A stretch of DNA of 64,000 nt, from assembly GCF_003119115.1 (NCBI RefSeq), contig NZ_CP022364.1, positions 2,246,001-2,310,000 of the forward strand, written 5' to 3'. Positions 7,582-16,866 of the stretch are shown one piece after another. The stretch is from Azospirillum sp. TSH58 (lineage in GTDB: Bacteria > Pseudomonadota > Alphaproteobacteria > Azospirillales > Azospirillaceae). Both the position numbers and the translations under genes were made by a program. How positions within the stretch are numbered: the stretch's first letter is position 1; every line of letters begins with the position of its first letter. The notes below the pieces were generated by a model that saw nothing but the letters and a program-made list of their open reading frames with translations, was not told the DNA's origin and did not search any database.

Positions 7582-8532
7582 TCAAGGAACGATCCGCCCC
7601 AGCCGGACGGCGGTCTGCCCGGACTTGGGGCGCCGCGCCGGCATGATCAGCACGCAGTCGTCGTAGGGCGTCACGATCGGGCGGTCGCCGTCGCGGCCCA
7701 GGACCGTTCCGGCGCGGGGAATGATCTCCATGCCCACATAAGGCTCGTCGAAGAAGAACTCGTCGGTCTCCGCGGTCACCGCCTCGGTCACTTCGACGGT
7801 GCGCAGCGGATCGGCGTGGCGGCGGATGTGGCGGTCGGCCAGCGACGGGTCGATCATCTCCTGGGCGAGCAGGAAACGCATGGCGCTTTCCAGGGCGACC
7901 AGCGCCGTCTCATTCCGCCAGTGCTGGCCGCATTCGACCAGGATGGCGGTGCGCCGCCCCTCCGCCTCGGCGAAGTCCGCGTAGTCGATCACCCGCCGCC
8001 CCGCCGCGTGCCCCTCGTCCGCGACGATCCAGGCCGGGTAACCGAGCCGGCGGGCCAGCGCGCGGGCGCGGTCGGTCCGTCCGCACAGAGTCAGGGGCGG
8101 GGTGTCCGCCGTCATGGAATGCAGGTCGAGAATCACGTCCGCCGCGTCGAACACGGGGCGGAGCTGCCGGGCGCGGCGCAGTTCCACGCTGTCGCGCGGG
8201 CCGTCCAGCACGTCCGGCGACCAGACGCGGTTCATGTCCTCGTCGACGAAGCGGGAGGCGTAGGGCCGCTCGGCGTCGAAGCCGTGATAGGCGGCGGTGT
8301 TGGCGAAGACCAGCGTCAGCCGCCCGCGGGTGGGGCGGACGCCCATCCGGAAAAGCCGGTCCATCGCCACCGCCCCGCCGATCTCGTTGCCGTGGATCAG
8401 CGCGACAATCACGGCGTGCGGGCCGGAGCGCCCGGACTCCAGCGTCGTGACATGGTCGATGCCGGTGTTGCCACGGCGGTAGGGGCCGATGTCCGGCGGC
8501 GTCAATTCGATCGGTGGCAGGGATTCGGTCAA
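7582..8532 (-). CDS. Succinylglutamate desuccinylase/aspartoacylase family protein
   Basis: A zinc amidohydrolase-like protein of about 316 residues. The HGNE motif (in VIVALIHGNEIGG) supplies the first His and Glu zinc ligands, and LDLHSM supplies the second His. TAILVECGQH resembles the catalytic Glu region of the M14/AstE-AspA fold. A C-terminal beta domain (EIIPRAGTVLGRDGD) follows. Members remove acyl groups from amino acids. The next gene encodes an N-formylglutamate amidohydrolase-like enzyme on the opposite strand, hinting at a shared acyl-amino-acid theme. A TTG at 8532 (giving LTESLPPIEL) is chosen because the residues before it are Arg-rich and look non-coding; ATG at 8625 is the alternative. 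Confidence 0.83.
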   Translation of the reverse strand: MTESLPPIELTPPDIGPYRRGNTGIDHVTTLESGRSGPHAVIVALIHGNEIGGAVAMDRLFRMGVRPTRGRLTLVFANTAAYHGFDAERPYASRFVDEDMNRVWSPDVLDGPRDSVELRRARQLRPVFDAADVILDLHSMTADTPPLTLCGRTDRARALARRLGYPAWIVADEGHAAGRRVIDYADFAEAEGRRTAILVECGQHWRNETALVALESAMRFLLAQEMIDPSLADRHIRRHADPLRTVEVTEAVTAETDEFFFDEPYVGMEIIPRAGTVLGRDGDRPIVTPYDDCVLIMPARRPKSGQTAVRLGRIVP

Positions 8533-8788
8533 GCGGATCTCGCCTTTGCGGGTCTGGCCGGTGCCGGGCGCTTTCGCCGAACGGTCAGTATGGCGGAGAG
8601 TCCGGCGGTGCGCCAGCCCCGCCATTTCCCCGCTTCATCGTGTCCTTTGCCTTACCGGTGTATGACGGTTTTTGGTCGACGGGCACCCGGCCATCGTCTA
8701 TACCCGAATCCATCCGCCGCAGCGTCCTGCTATGCCTTCCGGGCAGGTGCCGCGGTTGGTCGGCGCAGTTGGTACACCGGGGTCAGCC

Positions 8789-9655
8789 ATGAGTTTCGTG
8801 ATCGAGGACGTGCTCGTCCGCAACGATCCGATCGTCCCGCGCCTGCCGGTGTTCTTCGATTCACCGCACAGCGGCACCGTCTACCCGCGCGACTTCGCCT
8901 TCGTCTGCCCGCTGTCGACCCTGCGGCAGGCCGAGGACACCCATGTGGACGAGCTGTTCGCCCACGCGCCGGAGCATGGCGCCACTCTGCTCTGCGCCCT
9001 CTTCCCGCGCACCTACATCGACGCGAACCGGGCCATCGACGACATCGACCCGGCGCTTCTCGACGGGCGCTGGCCCGAACCGCTGCGGCCGACGGAGAAG
9101 AGCGCCGCCGGGATGGGGCTGATCCGCACGCTGTGCCGTCCGGGGATGCCGCTCTACGACGGGCGGCTGTCGGTCGCCGAGGTGGCGGAGCGCATCGACC
9201 GCTACTACCGGCCCTATCATTTCCAGGTCGCCAGCGTGATCGACGATCTGGCTGCCCGGTTCGGCGCCGTCTGGCACATCGACTGCCATTCGATGCCCTC
9301 CGCGGTCGGGCCGGGAGCGGCGCACAAGCTGGGCATGGATTTCGTGCTGGGCGACCGCGACGGCACCACCTGCGAGCCGGGCTTCACCGCCCTGGTCGAA
9401 GAGGTGCTGACCGGGCTCGGCTACAAGGTCACGCGGAACCATCCCTTCAAGGGGGTCGAGCTGGTGTCCCGCCATTCCAACCCGGCGCGGGGCCGCCATT
9501 CCCTTCAGCTCGAAATCAACCGCCGCCTCTACATGAACGAGGAGACGCTGGAGCGCAACGAGGGCTTCGCCCGGCTCCAGGCCGACCTGACCACGCTGAC
9601 CCGCCGCATCTGCGCCCACGCGCAGGCCGGCACCGTGCGCCGTGCCGCCGAGTAA
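8789..9655 (+). CDS. N-formylglutamate amidohydrolase family protein
   Basis: A 288-residue protein of the FGase/HutG2 family. Visible signatures are FFDSPHSGTVYP near the N-terminus, LFPRTYIDANRAIDDID, WHIDCHSMPSAVG in the middle (probable metal-binding Asp/His) and HSLQLEINRRLYMNE at the end. The enzyme family releases formate from N-formyl-L-glutamate at the end of a histidine degradation branch. No other hut gene is in the window, so the true substrate could be another N-acyl amino acid. The ATG at 8789 gives MSFVIEDVL. It is divergent from the desuccinylase-like gene and convergent with nadK. Confidence 0.88.
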   Translation: MSFVIEDVLVRNDPIVPRLPVFFDSPHSGTVYPRDFAFVCPLSTLRQAEDTHVDELFAHAPEHGATLLCALFPRTYIDANRAIDDIDPALLDGRWPEPLRPTEKSAAGMGLIRTLCRPGMPLYDGRLSVAEVAERIDRYYRPYHFQVASVIDDLAARFGAVWHIDCHSMPSAVGPGAAHKLGMDFVLGDRDGTTCEPGFTALVEEVLTGLGYKVTRNHPFKGVELVSRHSNPARGRHSLQLEINRRLYMNEETLERNEGFARLQADLTTLTRRICAHAQAGTVRRAAE

Positions 9656-9672
9656 CCGACGGTCGGCGCGGG

Positions 9673-10527
9673 TTACGGCGAGAACTGCTCCTTCAGAATC
9701 CGCTCCTCGAAATTCAGCTCCGGATCGAACAGCAGGGTCAGCGCGACGTCGCGCGCCTCCTCCACGTCGACACGGATGACCTCGCGCACTTCGGTCGAAT
9801 CGGCCACGGCGCTGACCGGGCGCTTGACCTCCTCCAGGATGTCCACGGTGATCTTGGAGCTGTGGGGCAGCAGCGCGCCACGCCAGCGCCGCGGCCGGAA
9901 GGAGCTGATGGGGGTCAGCGCCAGCACCCCGGCCCCCAGCGGGATGATCGGGCCGTGGGCCGACAGGTTGTAGGCGGTGCTGCCGGCGGGGGTGGCGACC
10001 AGCACGCCGTCGCAGATCAGTTCCGGCAGCCGGACGACTCCGTCCACGGTGATGCGCAGCTTCGAAGCCTGCCGCGTCTCGCGCAGCATCGACACCTCGT
10101 TGATGCCCAGCGCCTCCACCTGCTCGCCGTTGCAGCGGGTGGCCCTCATGCGCAGGGGGTGCAGCTTGACGCTCTGGGCGCTGGCCAGCCGCTCGGCCAG
10201 CTCGTCCTCGCGGAAGACGTTCAGCAGGAAGCCGACCGATCCCCGGTTCATGCCATAGACCGGCGGCGGGTTCTGCCCGTCGCGCTTCAGCGCGCGGTGC
10301 AGCGTCTCCAGCAGGAAACCGTCGCCGCCCAGCGCCACCACGACGTCGGCGTCCTCCAGCGGCGCGTTGCCGTAGCGGTGGACCAGCCGGGTGCGCGCCC
10401 GCATCGCCTCTTCCGTGTTCGCCGCGCAGAAGGCGATGCGGAGGTCGGCGGGCTTGCGGGCCGAGGAATCGGGCGCCAGCGGGTCCAGGGTCGGATCGGC
10501 GGGCAGCTTGGCGGCGGTTTCGGTCAT
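9673..10527 (-). CDS. nadK: NAD kinase
   Basis: A 284-residue cytosolic ATP-NAD kinase that makes NADP from NAD. The GGDGF motif ([15 protein letters not shown]) and the NAD-site motif [16 protein letters not shown] are both present, as are [13 protein letters not shown] and a conserved SRP-like stretch ([14 protein letters not shown]). Length and motif order are normal for alphaproteobacterial NadK. The first 28 residues are a poorly conserved extension. It lies downstream of moaA on the same strand, but a long palindromic repeat separates the two, so it is probably transcribed separately. Confidence 0.95.
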   Translation of the reverse strand: MTETAAKLPADPTLDPLAPDSSARKPADLRIAFCAANTEEAMRARTRLVHRYGNAPLEDADVVVALGGDGFLLETLHRALKRDGQNPPPVYGMNRGSVGFLLNVFREDELAERLASAQSVKLHPLRMRATRCNGEQVEALGINEVSMLRETRQASKLRITVDGVVRLPELICDGVLVATPAGSTAYNLSAHGPIIPLGAGVLALTPISSFRPRRWRGALLPHSSKITVDILEEVKRPVSAVADSTEVREVIRVDVEEARDVALTLLFDPELNFEERILKEQFSP

Positions 10528-10604
10528 GTCACGGGGACCATAGCGCAGAGTGCCCGGTTGCAGAAGGCCGCTTCGGTCGACGGGTGGGGCGGTTGCACTT
10601 CATG

Positions 10605-10739
10605 TTCCCTCTCCCCTCCGGGGAGAGGGGCAGGGTGAGGGGGATGAGCTTTTGCCGAACGCACCACCACGTGCAACCCCCTCACCCTCCCCACGCCTGC
10701 GGCGTGGGTTTCCTCCCTCTCCCCAGAGGGGCGAGGGCG
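10605..10739. repeat. Palindromic intergenic repeat, copy 1
   Basis: This element of about 135 bp has G/C-rich ends (CCCTCTCCCCTCCGGGGAG on the left, CTCCCTCTCCCCAGAGGGG on the right) and an internal perfect palindrome, CCCACGCCTGCGGCGTGGG at 10690-10708. The reverse complement of the whole element aligns end to end with 57321-57452, with roughly four of five positions matching by eye. It fills the gap between the moaA stop and nadK start. It looks like a non-coding REP/MITE-like dispersed element able to form long hairpins. Confidence 0.8.
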
Positions 10740-10755
10740 TTCGGCGGAATGGGAA

Positions 10756-11781
10756 TCATCCGCCGGTCACGCTCATGTGGCGGGGCACCGCCGGGCCTTG
10801 GTGGCGGCGGTCGATGATGAAGTCGTGGCCCTTGGGCTTGCGGGCGATGGCGTCGCGCACCGCCTGGACCAGCAGCCCGTCGTCGTCGCTGAGGCGCAGC
10901 GGGGTGCGCAGGTCGGCGGCGTCCTCCTGGCCCAGGCACATGTAGAGGGTGCCGGTGCAGGTCAGCCGCACGCGGTTGCAGCTTTCGCAGAAATTGTGGG
11001 TCAGCGGCGTGATGAAGCCGATGCGCCCGCCGGTTTCGGCCACCCGCACATAGCGGGCCGGGCCGCCGGTGCGGTAGTCGATCTCGTCCAGCGTCCAGCG
11101 CTTGGCCAGCTCCGCCCGGACGAGGCTGAGCGGCAGATACTGGTCGAGCCGCGCCTCGTCGCCGATCTCGCCCATCGGCATGACCTCGATGAAGGTCAGG
11201 TCGAAGCCCTGCTCGCCGCACCAGCCGACCAGCCGGTGGAACTCGTCGTCGTTCACGCCCTTCAGCGCGACCGTGTTGATCTTGACCTGGAGCCCCGCCT
11301 CCTTGGCGGCCTGGAGCCCGCCCAGCACCTTGTCCAGCCGGCCCCAGCGGGTGATCGCCTGGAACTTGTGGGGGTCGAGCGTGTCCAGCGACACGTTGAT
11401 CCGGCGCACCCCGGCCTCCACCAGATCGCCGGCGTACTTGAACAGCATGGTGCCGTTGGTGGTCAGGGTCAGCTCGTCCAGGTCGCCGGCCTTCACGTGG
11501 CGGCCCAGGCTGTGGATCAGCTCGTGGATGCCCTTGCGGACCAGCGGCTCGCCGCCGGTCAGGCGCAGCTTGCGGGTGCCCAGCTTGACGAAGGCGGAAC
11601 AGACGCGGTCGATCTCCTCCAGCGTCAGCACCTCCGCCTTGGGCAGGAAGCTCATGTCCTCCGCCATGCAGTAGACGCAGCGGAGGTCGCAGCGGTCGGT
11701 GACGGACACGCGCAGATAGCTGACGGTCCGCCCGAAGGGGTCGACGAGCGGGGCGGCGGCGGTCGGCGGAACGGTCGTCAT
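10756..11781 (-). CDS. moaA: GTP 3',8-cyclase
   Basis: A 341-residue radical SAM enzyme for the first step of molybdenum cofactor synthesis, converting GTP to 3',8-cyclo-GTP. The N-terminal radical SAM motif CDLRCVYC follows [23 protein letters not shown] is the SAM-binding GGEP motif. The C-terminal [4Fe-4S] site is given by [13 protein letters not shown] with a later MC. The protein ends with the functionally important Gly-Gly (SVTGG). The ATG at 11781 gives [12 protein letters not shown]; upstream in-frame codons are judged leader. No other moa gene is near. The ferredoxin-like gene upstream on the same strand is separated by about 195 bases. Confidence 0.96.
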   Translation of the reverse strand: MTTVPPTAAAPLVDPFGRTVSYLRVSVTDRCDLRCVYCMAEDMSFLPKAEVLTLEEIDRVCSAFVKLGTRKLRLTGGEPLVRKGIHELIHSLGRHVKAGDLDELTLTTNGTMLFKYAGDLVEAGVRRINVSLDTLDPHKFQAITRWGRLDKVLGGLQAAKEAGLQVKINTVALKGVNDDEFHRLVGWCGEQGFDLTFIEVMPMGEIGDEARLDQYLPLSLVRAELAKRWTLDEIDYRTGGPARYVRVAETGGRIGFITPLTHNFCESCNRVRLTCTGTLYMCLGQEDAADLRTPLRLSDDDGLLVQAVRDAIARKPKGHDFIIDRRHQGPAVPRHMSVTGG

Positions 11782-11853
11782 CGTCAGGCTTCTCCCCAAG
11801 GGGGTCCGTATCGTGCAGTCCGGGCGGCGATTATGACGCCGAACCCGATCCTG

Positions 11854-11861
11854 ATATATAG
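11854..11861 (-). promoter_or_regulatory. Candidate -10 element upstream of moaA
   Basis: On the minus strand CTATATAT lies about 75 bases before the moaA ATG in an otherwise GC-rich gap. A matching -35 box is not convincing. No Moco riboswitch structure could be recognised in the leader by eye. Confidence 0.3.
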
Positions 11862-11977
11862 GTCCGAGTTGCGGATTTTTCGCCACCTGGAATTTCAGGC
11901 GCAGGAGACCACGGGGCGGGACGCCGGGACTTGACGGGGATCAAGTCCCGGCGCCGCGGTGGGGCCGCTGGCCGCGC

Positions 11978-14068
11978 TCAGTGGATGCTGCCGCCGTCCG
12001 GCCCGCCATCCTTGCCGTTGCCGTTGCCGTTCGGGGTGTTCTGGGCCAGCTCCCGCTCGCGCAGATAGTCCTCGGTCGTGCGCGGCGCGCGCGGGGCGCC
12101 CAGCGCGAAGGGCGAGTCGCCCCGCTCGAACTGGTCCACGACGCGGCAGTCGCCGCACATGCGCATGCGGTCGGCGGCCTCCGGCGTGGCGAACATGGCG
12201 TGCCGCCCGGCCAGCACCGCCACGATCTTGTCGATCGAGGACTTGGTGGCGAAGGGCTTGCCGCACTTGACGCAGCAGAAGGGCTCCTCCTCCTTCAGCA
12301 CCTTGGCGCCGCGGGCGCTGTCGCGGAAGTCGATCTCCGGGACCAGCGTGATGACCTTCTCCGGACAGGTCGTCTTGCACAGGCCGCACTGCACGCAGGC
12401 GTCCTGCGAGAAGGACAGCATCGGCTTGTCGGCGTTGTCGAGCAGCGCCCCGGTCGGGCAGGCGCCGACGCAGGACAGGCAGAGCGTGCAGCCCTCCACC
12501 GTCACCTGCACCCGCCCGAAGGGGGCGCCCGGCGGCAGCGGCAGGACCTCCACCGGCTCCGGCGCGACCTTGTGCAGGTGGCGCAGCGCCAGCATGGTGA
12601 CGGTGCGCTTGCCGCCCATCGGCAGGAAGGAACCGGGGGCGGGAGCGCCCTCGCGCGGCAGGCTCCACAGCTCCGCGGCGACCGCGTCGGGGTCCTGGGC
12701 GTCGATGATCGACACCCGGCCGGAGCCGTAGCCCAGGCCCGCCATCGCCGTCTCCGCCAGACCGATCTGGCTGGCCAGCCCCGCCGTCTCGCCGGCGTTG
12801 CCCGGCCCGACCAGAACGCGCACCCGCGCCGCGCCATAGGCGAGCGCCGCCGCGAACACGTCGAAGCCGAGCTGCGTCACCTCGTTCACCGCGAAGGGCA
12901 GGACGCGGGCCGGCAGGCCGCGCCCGTACCGCGCGATCAGCGAGATCATCTCGTCGCCGTGCCGCGGGTCGTGGACGAGCAGCACCGGCTCCGTCCCGCC
13001 GGCCTTGGCGTAGGAGGACAGAAGCGTGCGCAGCCGCTCGTAGACGGTCTGGAGCGGCGGCAGGGCGTAGGTGCTGGCCCCCGTCGGGCAGACCGAGGCG
13101 CAGGAACCGCAGCCGGCGCAGATGTGCGGATCGATCGCCACATGGTCGCCGTTCGGCGTGATGGCGCCGGTCGGACAGACCTCCAGGCAGCGGGTGCAGC
13201 CGGTCTTGCGGCTGCGCGAATGGGCGCAGAGGTCGGCCTTGAAGTCGATGTAGCGCGGCTTCTCGAACTCGCCGACCAGATCGGCGGCCTCGAACACCGC
13301 CTTGGCGACGGCGGCGGGGCTGTCCGGATCAGGGCGCAGGTAGCCGTCGCGCTTGCCGTGCGCCGGGAACAGCGGCGCGCCGCCGGTCAGGTCCACGATC
13401 ACGTCGCAGCGCGAGGCGGCGCCGTGCCGCGGCGGCTCGAAGCCGAGGACGGCGCGCGAGGCCGGGATGGCCGGGGCGTAGTCGTCCACGACGATCTCGA
13501 AATTGCCGAGCCAGCCCTTGGCGGCGCGGATGGTGCCCTTGAAGACCGGCACATCCATGACGCGCGGCGGGGCGACGTCCTTCGGGGACTTCAGCAGCAC
13601 GGTCACGTCCAGGCTGCCGGACAGTTGCCGGGCCACCTCGATGGCGCGCTCGTCGGTGCCGTAGACCAGCGCGGTGCCTTCCGACGCCAGGGTGATCGTG
13701 CCGGTCGGCGGGATGTCCATGGCCGCCTCGGCCAGCAGGGCGGCGATCTTCGGCCCGGCCAGCGCGCCCTCGTCCGACCAGCCGGCGCGCTCGCGGATGT
13801 TGGTGAAGGCGAGGGCGGCCTCCGGATTGTCCTGGGCGGCGATCTCCGCGAACAGCGGGGCCTCCTGGGTGCAGGCGACGAGCAGCGGGGCGCCCTCCGC
13901 CACGCGCGCCTCGAACCGGTCGAGCTGGGTGCGGCAGAGCTGGGTGGCGACCGGCAATTCGCCCTCCGCCCCCGCCGCGGCCCCGCAGGCCCTGGCCAAC
14001 GCCTTGCCGTCGAGCGCCATGCTGTGGGCGCAATCGCAGACGAGCACCGTCCGGCCGTTGATCTTCAT
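11978..14068 (-). CDS. Four-cluster [4Fe-4S] ferredoxin-like protein
   Basis: A 696-residue cytosolic protein. Two pairs of ferredoxin motifs are visible: residues 281-298 (C-x9-CTRCLEVCP), 317-327 (CAGCGSCASVC), 527-537 (CTLCLSCVGAC) and 558-568 (CVQCGLCKTTC). These predict about four [4Fe-4S] clusters. Residues 598-602 (CCVKC) and 638-641 (CGDC) may form an extra metal site. The long stretch between the pairs (340-525) has Rossmann-like features (VRVLVGPGNAGETAG). The N-terminus starts with CDCAHSM. This looks like an electron-transfer protein of the type found near formate dehydrogenases or HdrA-like systems, but no catalytic partner is in view. The ATG at 14068 has AAGGGG upstream. Confidence 0.85.
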   Translation of the reverse strand: MKINGRTVLVCDCAHSMALDGKALARACGAAAGAEGELPVATQLCRTQLDRFEARVAEGAPLLVACTQEAPLFAEIAAQDNPEAALAFTNIRERAGWSDEGALAGPKIAALLAEAAMDIPPTGTITLASEGTALVYGTDERAIEVARQLSGSLDVTVLLKSPKDVAPPRVMDVPVFKGTIRAAKGWLGNFEIVVDDYAPAIPASRAVLGFEPPRHGAASRCDVIVDLTGGAPLFPAHGKRDGYLRPDPDSPAAVAKAVFEAADLVGEFEKPRYIDFKADLCAHSRSRKTGCTRCLEVCPTGAITPNGDHVAIDPHICAGCGSCASVCPTGASTYALPPLQTVYERLRTLLSSYAKAGGTEPVLLVHDPRHGDEMISLIARYGRGLPARVLPFAVNEVTQLGFDVFAAALAYGAARVRVLVGPGNAGETAGLASQIGLAETAMAGLGYGSGRVSIIDAQDPDAVAAELWSLPREGAPAPGSFLPMGGKRTVTMLALRHLHKVAPEPVEVLPLPPGAPFGRVQVTVEGCTLCLSCVGACPTGALLDNADKPMLSFSQDACVQCGLCKTTCPEKVITLVPEIDFRDSARGAKVLKEEEPFCCVKCGKPFATKSSIDKIVAVLAGRHAMFATPEAADRMRMCGDCRVVDQFERGDSPFALGAPRAPRTTEDYLRERELAQNTPNGNGNGKDGGPDGGSIH

Positions 14069-14236
14069 CGCTTCCAACCCCTTGCCCTGAAAAGCCCTGC
14101 CCTAAAAGCCCTGTTGCACAGGGCGCGTTCCAGTTCTGTACATATCGGCTGGGTGGCACGGTTGCGACAGCAAAATGCGTGCGGCAGGATGGCCGTCCCG
14201 CCAATCCACGGCCCCTTCTTCGGATCGCCCCCGGCC

Positions 14237-14800
14237 ATGACCAGCGCCCCCACCCTCCGCGACGCCCGCATCGAGGACGTCCCCGCCTTCCAGCGGATCT
14301 ACGAGCACCATGTCCGGCACGGCGTCGGCACCTTCGAGGAGGAGCCGCCCGACGTGGCGGAGCTGGAGGGGCGCTTCCGTGCCATCACCGGCGCCGGGCT
14401 GCCCTGGCTGGTGGCGGAACGCGACGGCGTGGTCCTCGGCTACGCCTACGGCAGCGCCTACCATGTGCGCTCCGCCTACCGCTTCACCATCCAGGACTCC
14501 GTCTACATCGCCGAGGCGGCGCGCGGCCAGGGCCTCGGGCGCCTGCTGCTCCAGGCGCTGATCGACCGCTGCGTGGCGCAGGGCTACCGCCAGATGGTGG
14601 CGCTGGTCGGCGGGTCGGAGAACGCCGGGTCGATCGGGCTGCACAGCGCGCTGGGCTTCCGCACCTGCGGCGTGGTCGAGGCTGTCGGGCTGAAGTTCGG
14701 GCGCTGGCTGGACGTGGTCATGATGCAGAAGGATCTGGGCGCCGGCCGCTCCGACATTCCGGACGGCGAGGGGCCGAGCCAGCCGGTGGCCGTGCGCTGA
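14237..14800 (+). CDS. GNAT N-acetyltransferase, phosphinothricin acetyltransferase type
   Basis: A 187-residue GNAT enzyme. It begins TLRDARIEDVPAFQRIYEHH and has GTFEEEPPD, YAYGSAYHVRSAYRFTIQDS and the acetyl-CoA site RGQGLGRLLLQALIDRC. IGLHSALGFRTCGVVEAVG and KFGRWLDVVMMQ complete the pattern of the PAT/Bar/YncA subfamily, which acetylates small amines such as methionine analogues. It is divergent from the ferredoxin-like gene. The start ATG at 14237 has only a weak ribosome-binding site; an in-frame upstream extension exists but looks non-coding. Natural substrate unknown. Confidence 0.9.
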   Translation: MTSAPTLRDARIEDVPAFQRIYEHHVRHGVGTFEEEPPDVAELEGRFRAITGAGLPWLVAERDGVVLGYAYGSAYHVRSAYRFTIQDSVYIAEAARGQGLGRLLLQALIDRCVAQGYRQMVALVGGSENAGSIGLHSALGFRTCGVVEAVGLKFGRWLDVVMMQKDLGAGRSDIPDGEGPSQPVAVR

Positions 14801-14835
14801 AGGCGATGTGAGTCCAAGGCGAACGCACGGTCGCG

Positions 14836-16737
14836 TCAGCCGCCGCTCCAGCGGTCCAGGGCGGCGAGCGCCGGCGGAACGGCGGCGTCCAGCGCGCGGC
14901 GCAGGGCGTCCGGATCGCCGTCGCCGGTCTCCAGCGCGGCTTCGAGCGACCTTGCGGCGCCGCGCAGCGCCACGCAGCCGTAGATTCCGGCCACTCCGGC
15001 GATCTTGTGGGCCATGGCCCCGGCGGTCGCCCGGTCCCCGGCGGTCCAGGCCTGCTCCAGCGCGGCGTGGTAGCCGCGCAGCGTGACGAGGGTGTTGGTC
15101 ACCAGGGCGGCCACCCGCTCCGCCGGCAGATGCTCGCGCATCTGGAGGATGGCGTCCTCATCGAACACGGGAAGGGCGGATTCCTGCTCTGGCGACAGGG
15201 CCTTGCCCGCAACGGCGGAAGCCGCGCCGGAGCCTGTGGACAGGCGGTCCAGCAGGGCGGACAGCACGGGCAGGCGCAGCGGCTTCTCAAGGACGGCGTC
15301 GGCTCCCGCCGCCCGGCAGCGCTCCACCGCGCCGGGCGCGGAGGCGGCGGTCAGCGCGACGATGCGCAGCCCCGCCGCCGCGGTTCCGGCCCCATGGGGG
15401 AGGGCGCGGATGCGGCGGGTCGCCTCGATCCCGTCCATATCCGGCATCTGCATGTCCATCAGGACGAGGTCGTAGCGGTCGCCCTGCACCGCCGCCAGGG
15501 CGGCCCGCCCGTCGCCCACCACCGTCACCTCGTGACCGGCGCGGCGCAGCAGCATGGCCGCGGCCTGCTGGCTGACCGGCTCGTCCTCGGCCAGCAGGAC
15601 GCGCAGCGGGGGCGTGTCGGGCGGCGCACCGGTCCGCTTCGCCCCGTCCGGATCGGACCGGGGGACGCGCGGGGCGCGGCTCCGCGCGACGCCCAGCCCG
15701 GCCGCGAGGACCGCCAGTCCGGTGACGAGTCCGACCCCGGCCGGGGCGGCGGCGGACAACTCCATGCCCGCCCAGCGGACGTGGGAGGCGTCCCCCTCCC
15801 GCAGCCCGTCGCGCAGGGCCAGCGCGCCGCGGCCGCTCCGCTGGGCAAGGTCCGTGGCGGTGCCGCGCAGCAGCGCGGCGATCCCCGCCGCCTTGGCGGT
15901 CAGCGCCTCCACCTCCTGCCGCAGGTCGAAGAGGTTCTGGTCGTCCATTCCCAGCGCGACGAGCTGGCGCGCGGCATCGGCGCGGCGTGGGCTCGCGGCG
16001 TCGATCGGCAGCTCGTTCAAAGCGTCGAACAGCGCACCGGCAGCCTTGCGGAAATCGCCCCGCGCCGAGGTGGCCGGCGCCGTCGTGGTGGCGAGCAGGC
16101 GCAGCGCCACCGCCTGCCGTGAATCGTCGATCCGGCGCAGCGATTCACCGTCCGGCGGTGGCGTGCGCGATGCGGCGAGAGCCGCCGCCAGCGCCTCGCT
16201 GCGGGCCGCCACCTGCCCGACGAGATCCTGAAGGCTGTGCTGCACGCTCAGGCGGCGCTCCACCGTGGCGTTCAGCTCGTCCGCCTCCGCGCGGATGGCC
16301 AGGGTGGCGAAGCGCAGCTCGGCGTGCCAATCCCGCGGCAGGGTGTCCAGCGTGGCGCCGAGCTGGTGCGTCCTCTGGCGCAGGGCGTTGTGGGCGGCCA
16401 GCCGGCGCTGGGCGGTGCCCGCCGCTTCCAGCTCGGCCGCGTCGGCGGTCAGCCCGGCGGCCAGCTCCGCGACGCGCATGAGGTCGAGCGCCTCGTCCAG
16501 GCTGCGGGCGGCCTGGCCGCGGGCGCGGGCGTCCATCTCGGCCAGGGCGAGCCACACGGAGCCGCCGGCCCCGGCGCCGGCCAGCAGCGCGGCCAGGGCG
16601 AGCGCGGCGATCCAACCGATGCCGATCCTGGGTGCACCGACTCCGGGAGCGCCGATCCCAGGGGATTCCATCCGCGGGCCGCGGTCGTGATGGTGCGTCT
16701 GCGCCGCGGCGGCTGGCCCGGCGTCCTGTGCGTGCAT
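14836..16737 (-). CDS. Membrane sensor-receiver-Hpt protein without kinase domain
   Basis: A protein of about 633 residues. Domains in order: one N-terminal membrane segment (about 40-65), a long helical periplasmic region recalling TorS-like sensors (about 65-340), a second membrane segment (AAPAGVGLVTGLAVLAAGLG), a receiver with the phosphoacceptor Asp at about 428 (LVLMDMQMPDMDG), and an Hpt domain with His about 577 (AHKIAGVAGIYG). HisKA and HATPase domains, expected between the membrane and receiver in TorS-like proteins, are absent. It may act as a phosphorelay intermediate for a separate kinase. The start is uncertain: ATG codons at 16797 and 16671 are alternatives. The HK genes just to the right are possible partners. 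Confidence 0.8.
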   Translation of the reverse strand: MHAQDAGPAAAAQTHHHDRGPRMESPGIGAPGVGAPRIGIGWIAALALAALLAGAGAGGSVWLALAEMDARARGQAARSLDEALDLMRVAELAAGLTADAAELEAAGTAQRRLAAHNALRQRTHQLGATLDTLPRDWHAELRFATLAIRAEADELNATVERRLSVQHSLQDLVGQVAARSEALAAALAASRTPPPDGESLRRIDDSRQAVALRLLATTTAPATSARGDFRKAAGALFDALNELPIDAASPRRADAARQLVALGMDDQNLFDLRQEVEALTAKAAGIAALLRGTATDLAQRSGRGALALRDGLREGDASHVRWAGMELSAAAPAGVGLVTGLAVLAAGLGVARSRAPRVPRSDPDGAKRTGAPPDTPPLRVLLAEDEPVSQQAAAMLLRRAGHEVTVVGDGRAALAAVQGDRYDLVLMDMQMPDMDGIEATRRIRALPHGAGTAAAGLRIVALTAASAPGAVERCRAAGADAVLEKPLRLPVLSALLDRLSTGSGAASAVAGKALSPEQESALPVFDEDAILQMREHLPAERVAALVTNTLVTLRGYHAALEQAWTAGDRATAGAMAHKIAGVAGIYGCVALRGAARSLEAALETGDGDPDALRRALDAAVPPALAALDRWSGG

Positions 16738-16800
16738 GTCGGCCCGCCCGTTCCCGTTGGTGGCGCAGAGTACACCGGCTTGGCGCGGCTTTGCCATGGA

Positions 16801-16860
16801 GCTTCGGGGAGCTTCGGGGAGCTTCAACCGGATGGAGCGGCCGGATGGAGCGGCCGCGCC
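16801..16860. repeat. Two short direct repeats beside the sensor gene start
   Basis: AGCTTCGGGG occurs twice plus a partial third copy, followed by two copies of CGGATGGAGCGGC. They sit between mmcB and the start region of the sensor gene. They could reflect slippage and may affect the choice of start codon. Confidence 0.6.
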
Positions 16861-16866
16861 GGGCGC

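Noticed and set aside
7555..10638. A plus-strand open frame of more than 1000 codons across nadK and the amidohydrolase genes
   Set aside because: It is antisense to well-recognised genes and is rich in Arg, Gly, His and Gln, the usual shadow composition in high-GC DNA.
11782..11853. Molybdenum cofactor riboswitch upstream of moaA
   Set aside because: The leader is short and no matching set of paired elements could be found by eye.
14140..14165. Sigma-54-like GGCAC...TTGC sequence upstream of the acetyltransferase
   Set aside because: The spacing between the GG and GC elements is too short for a -24/-12 promoter.
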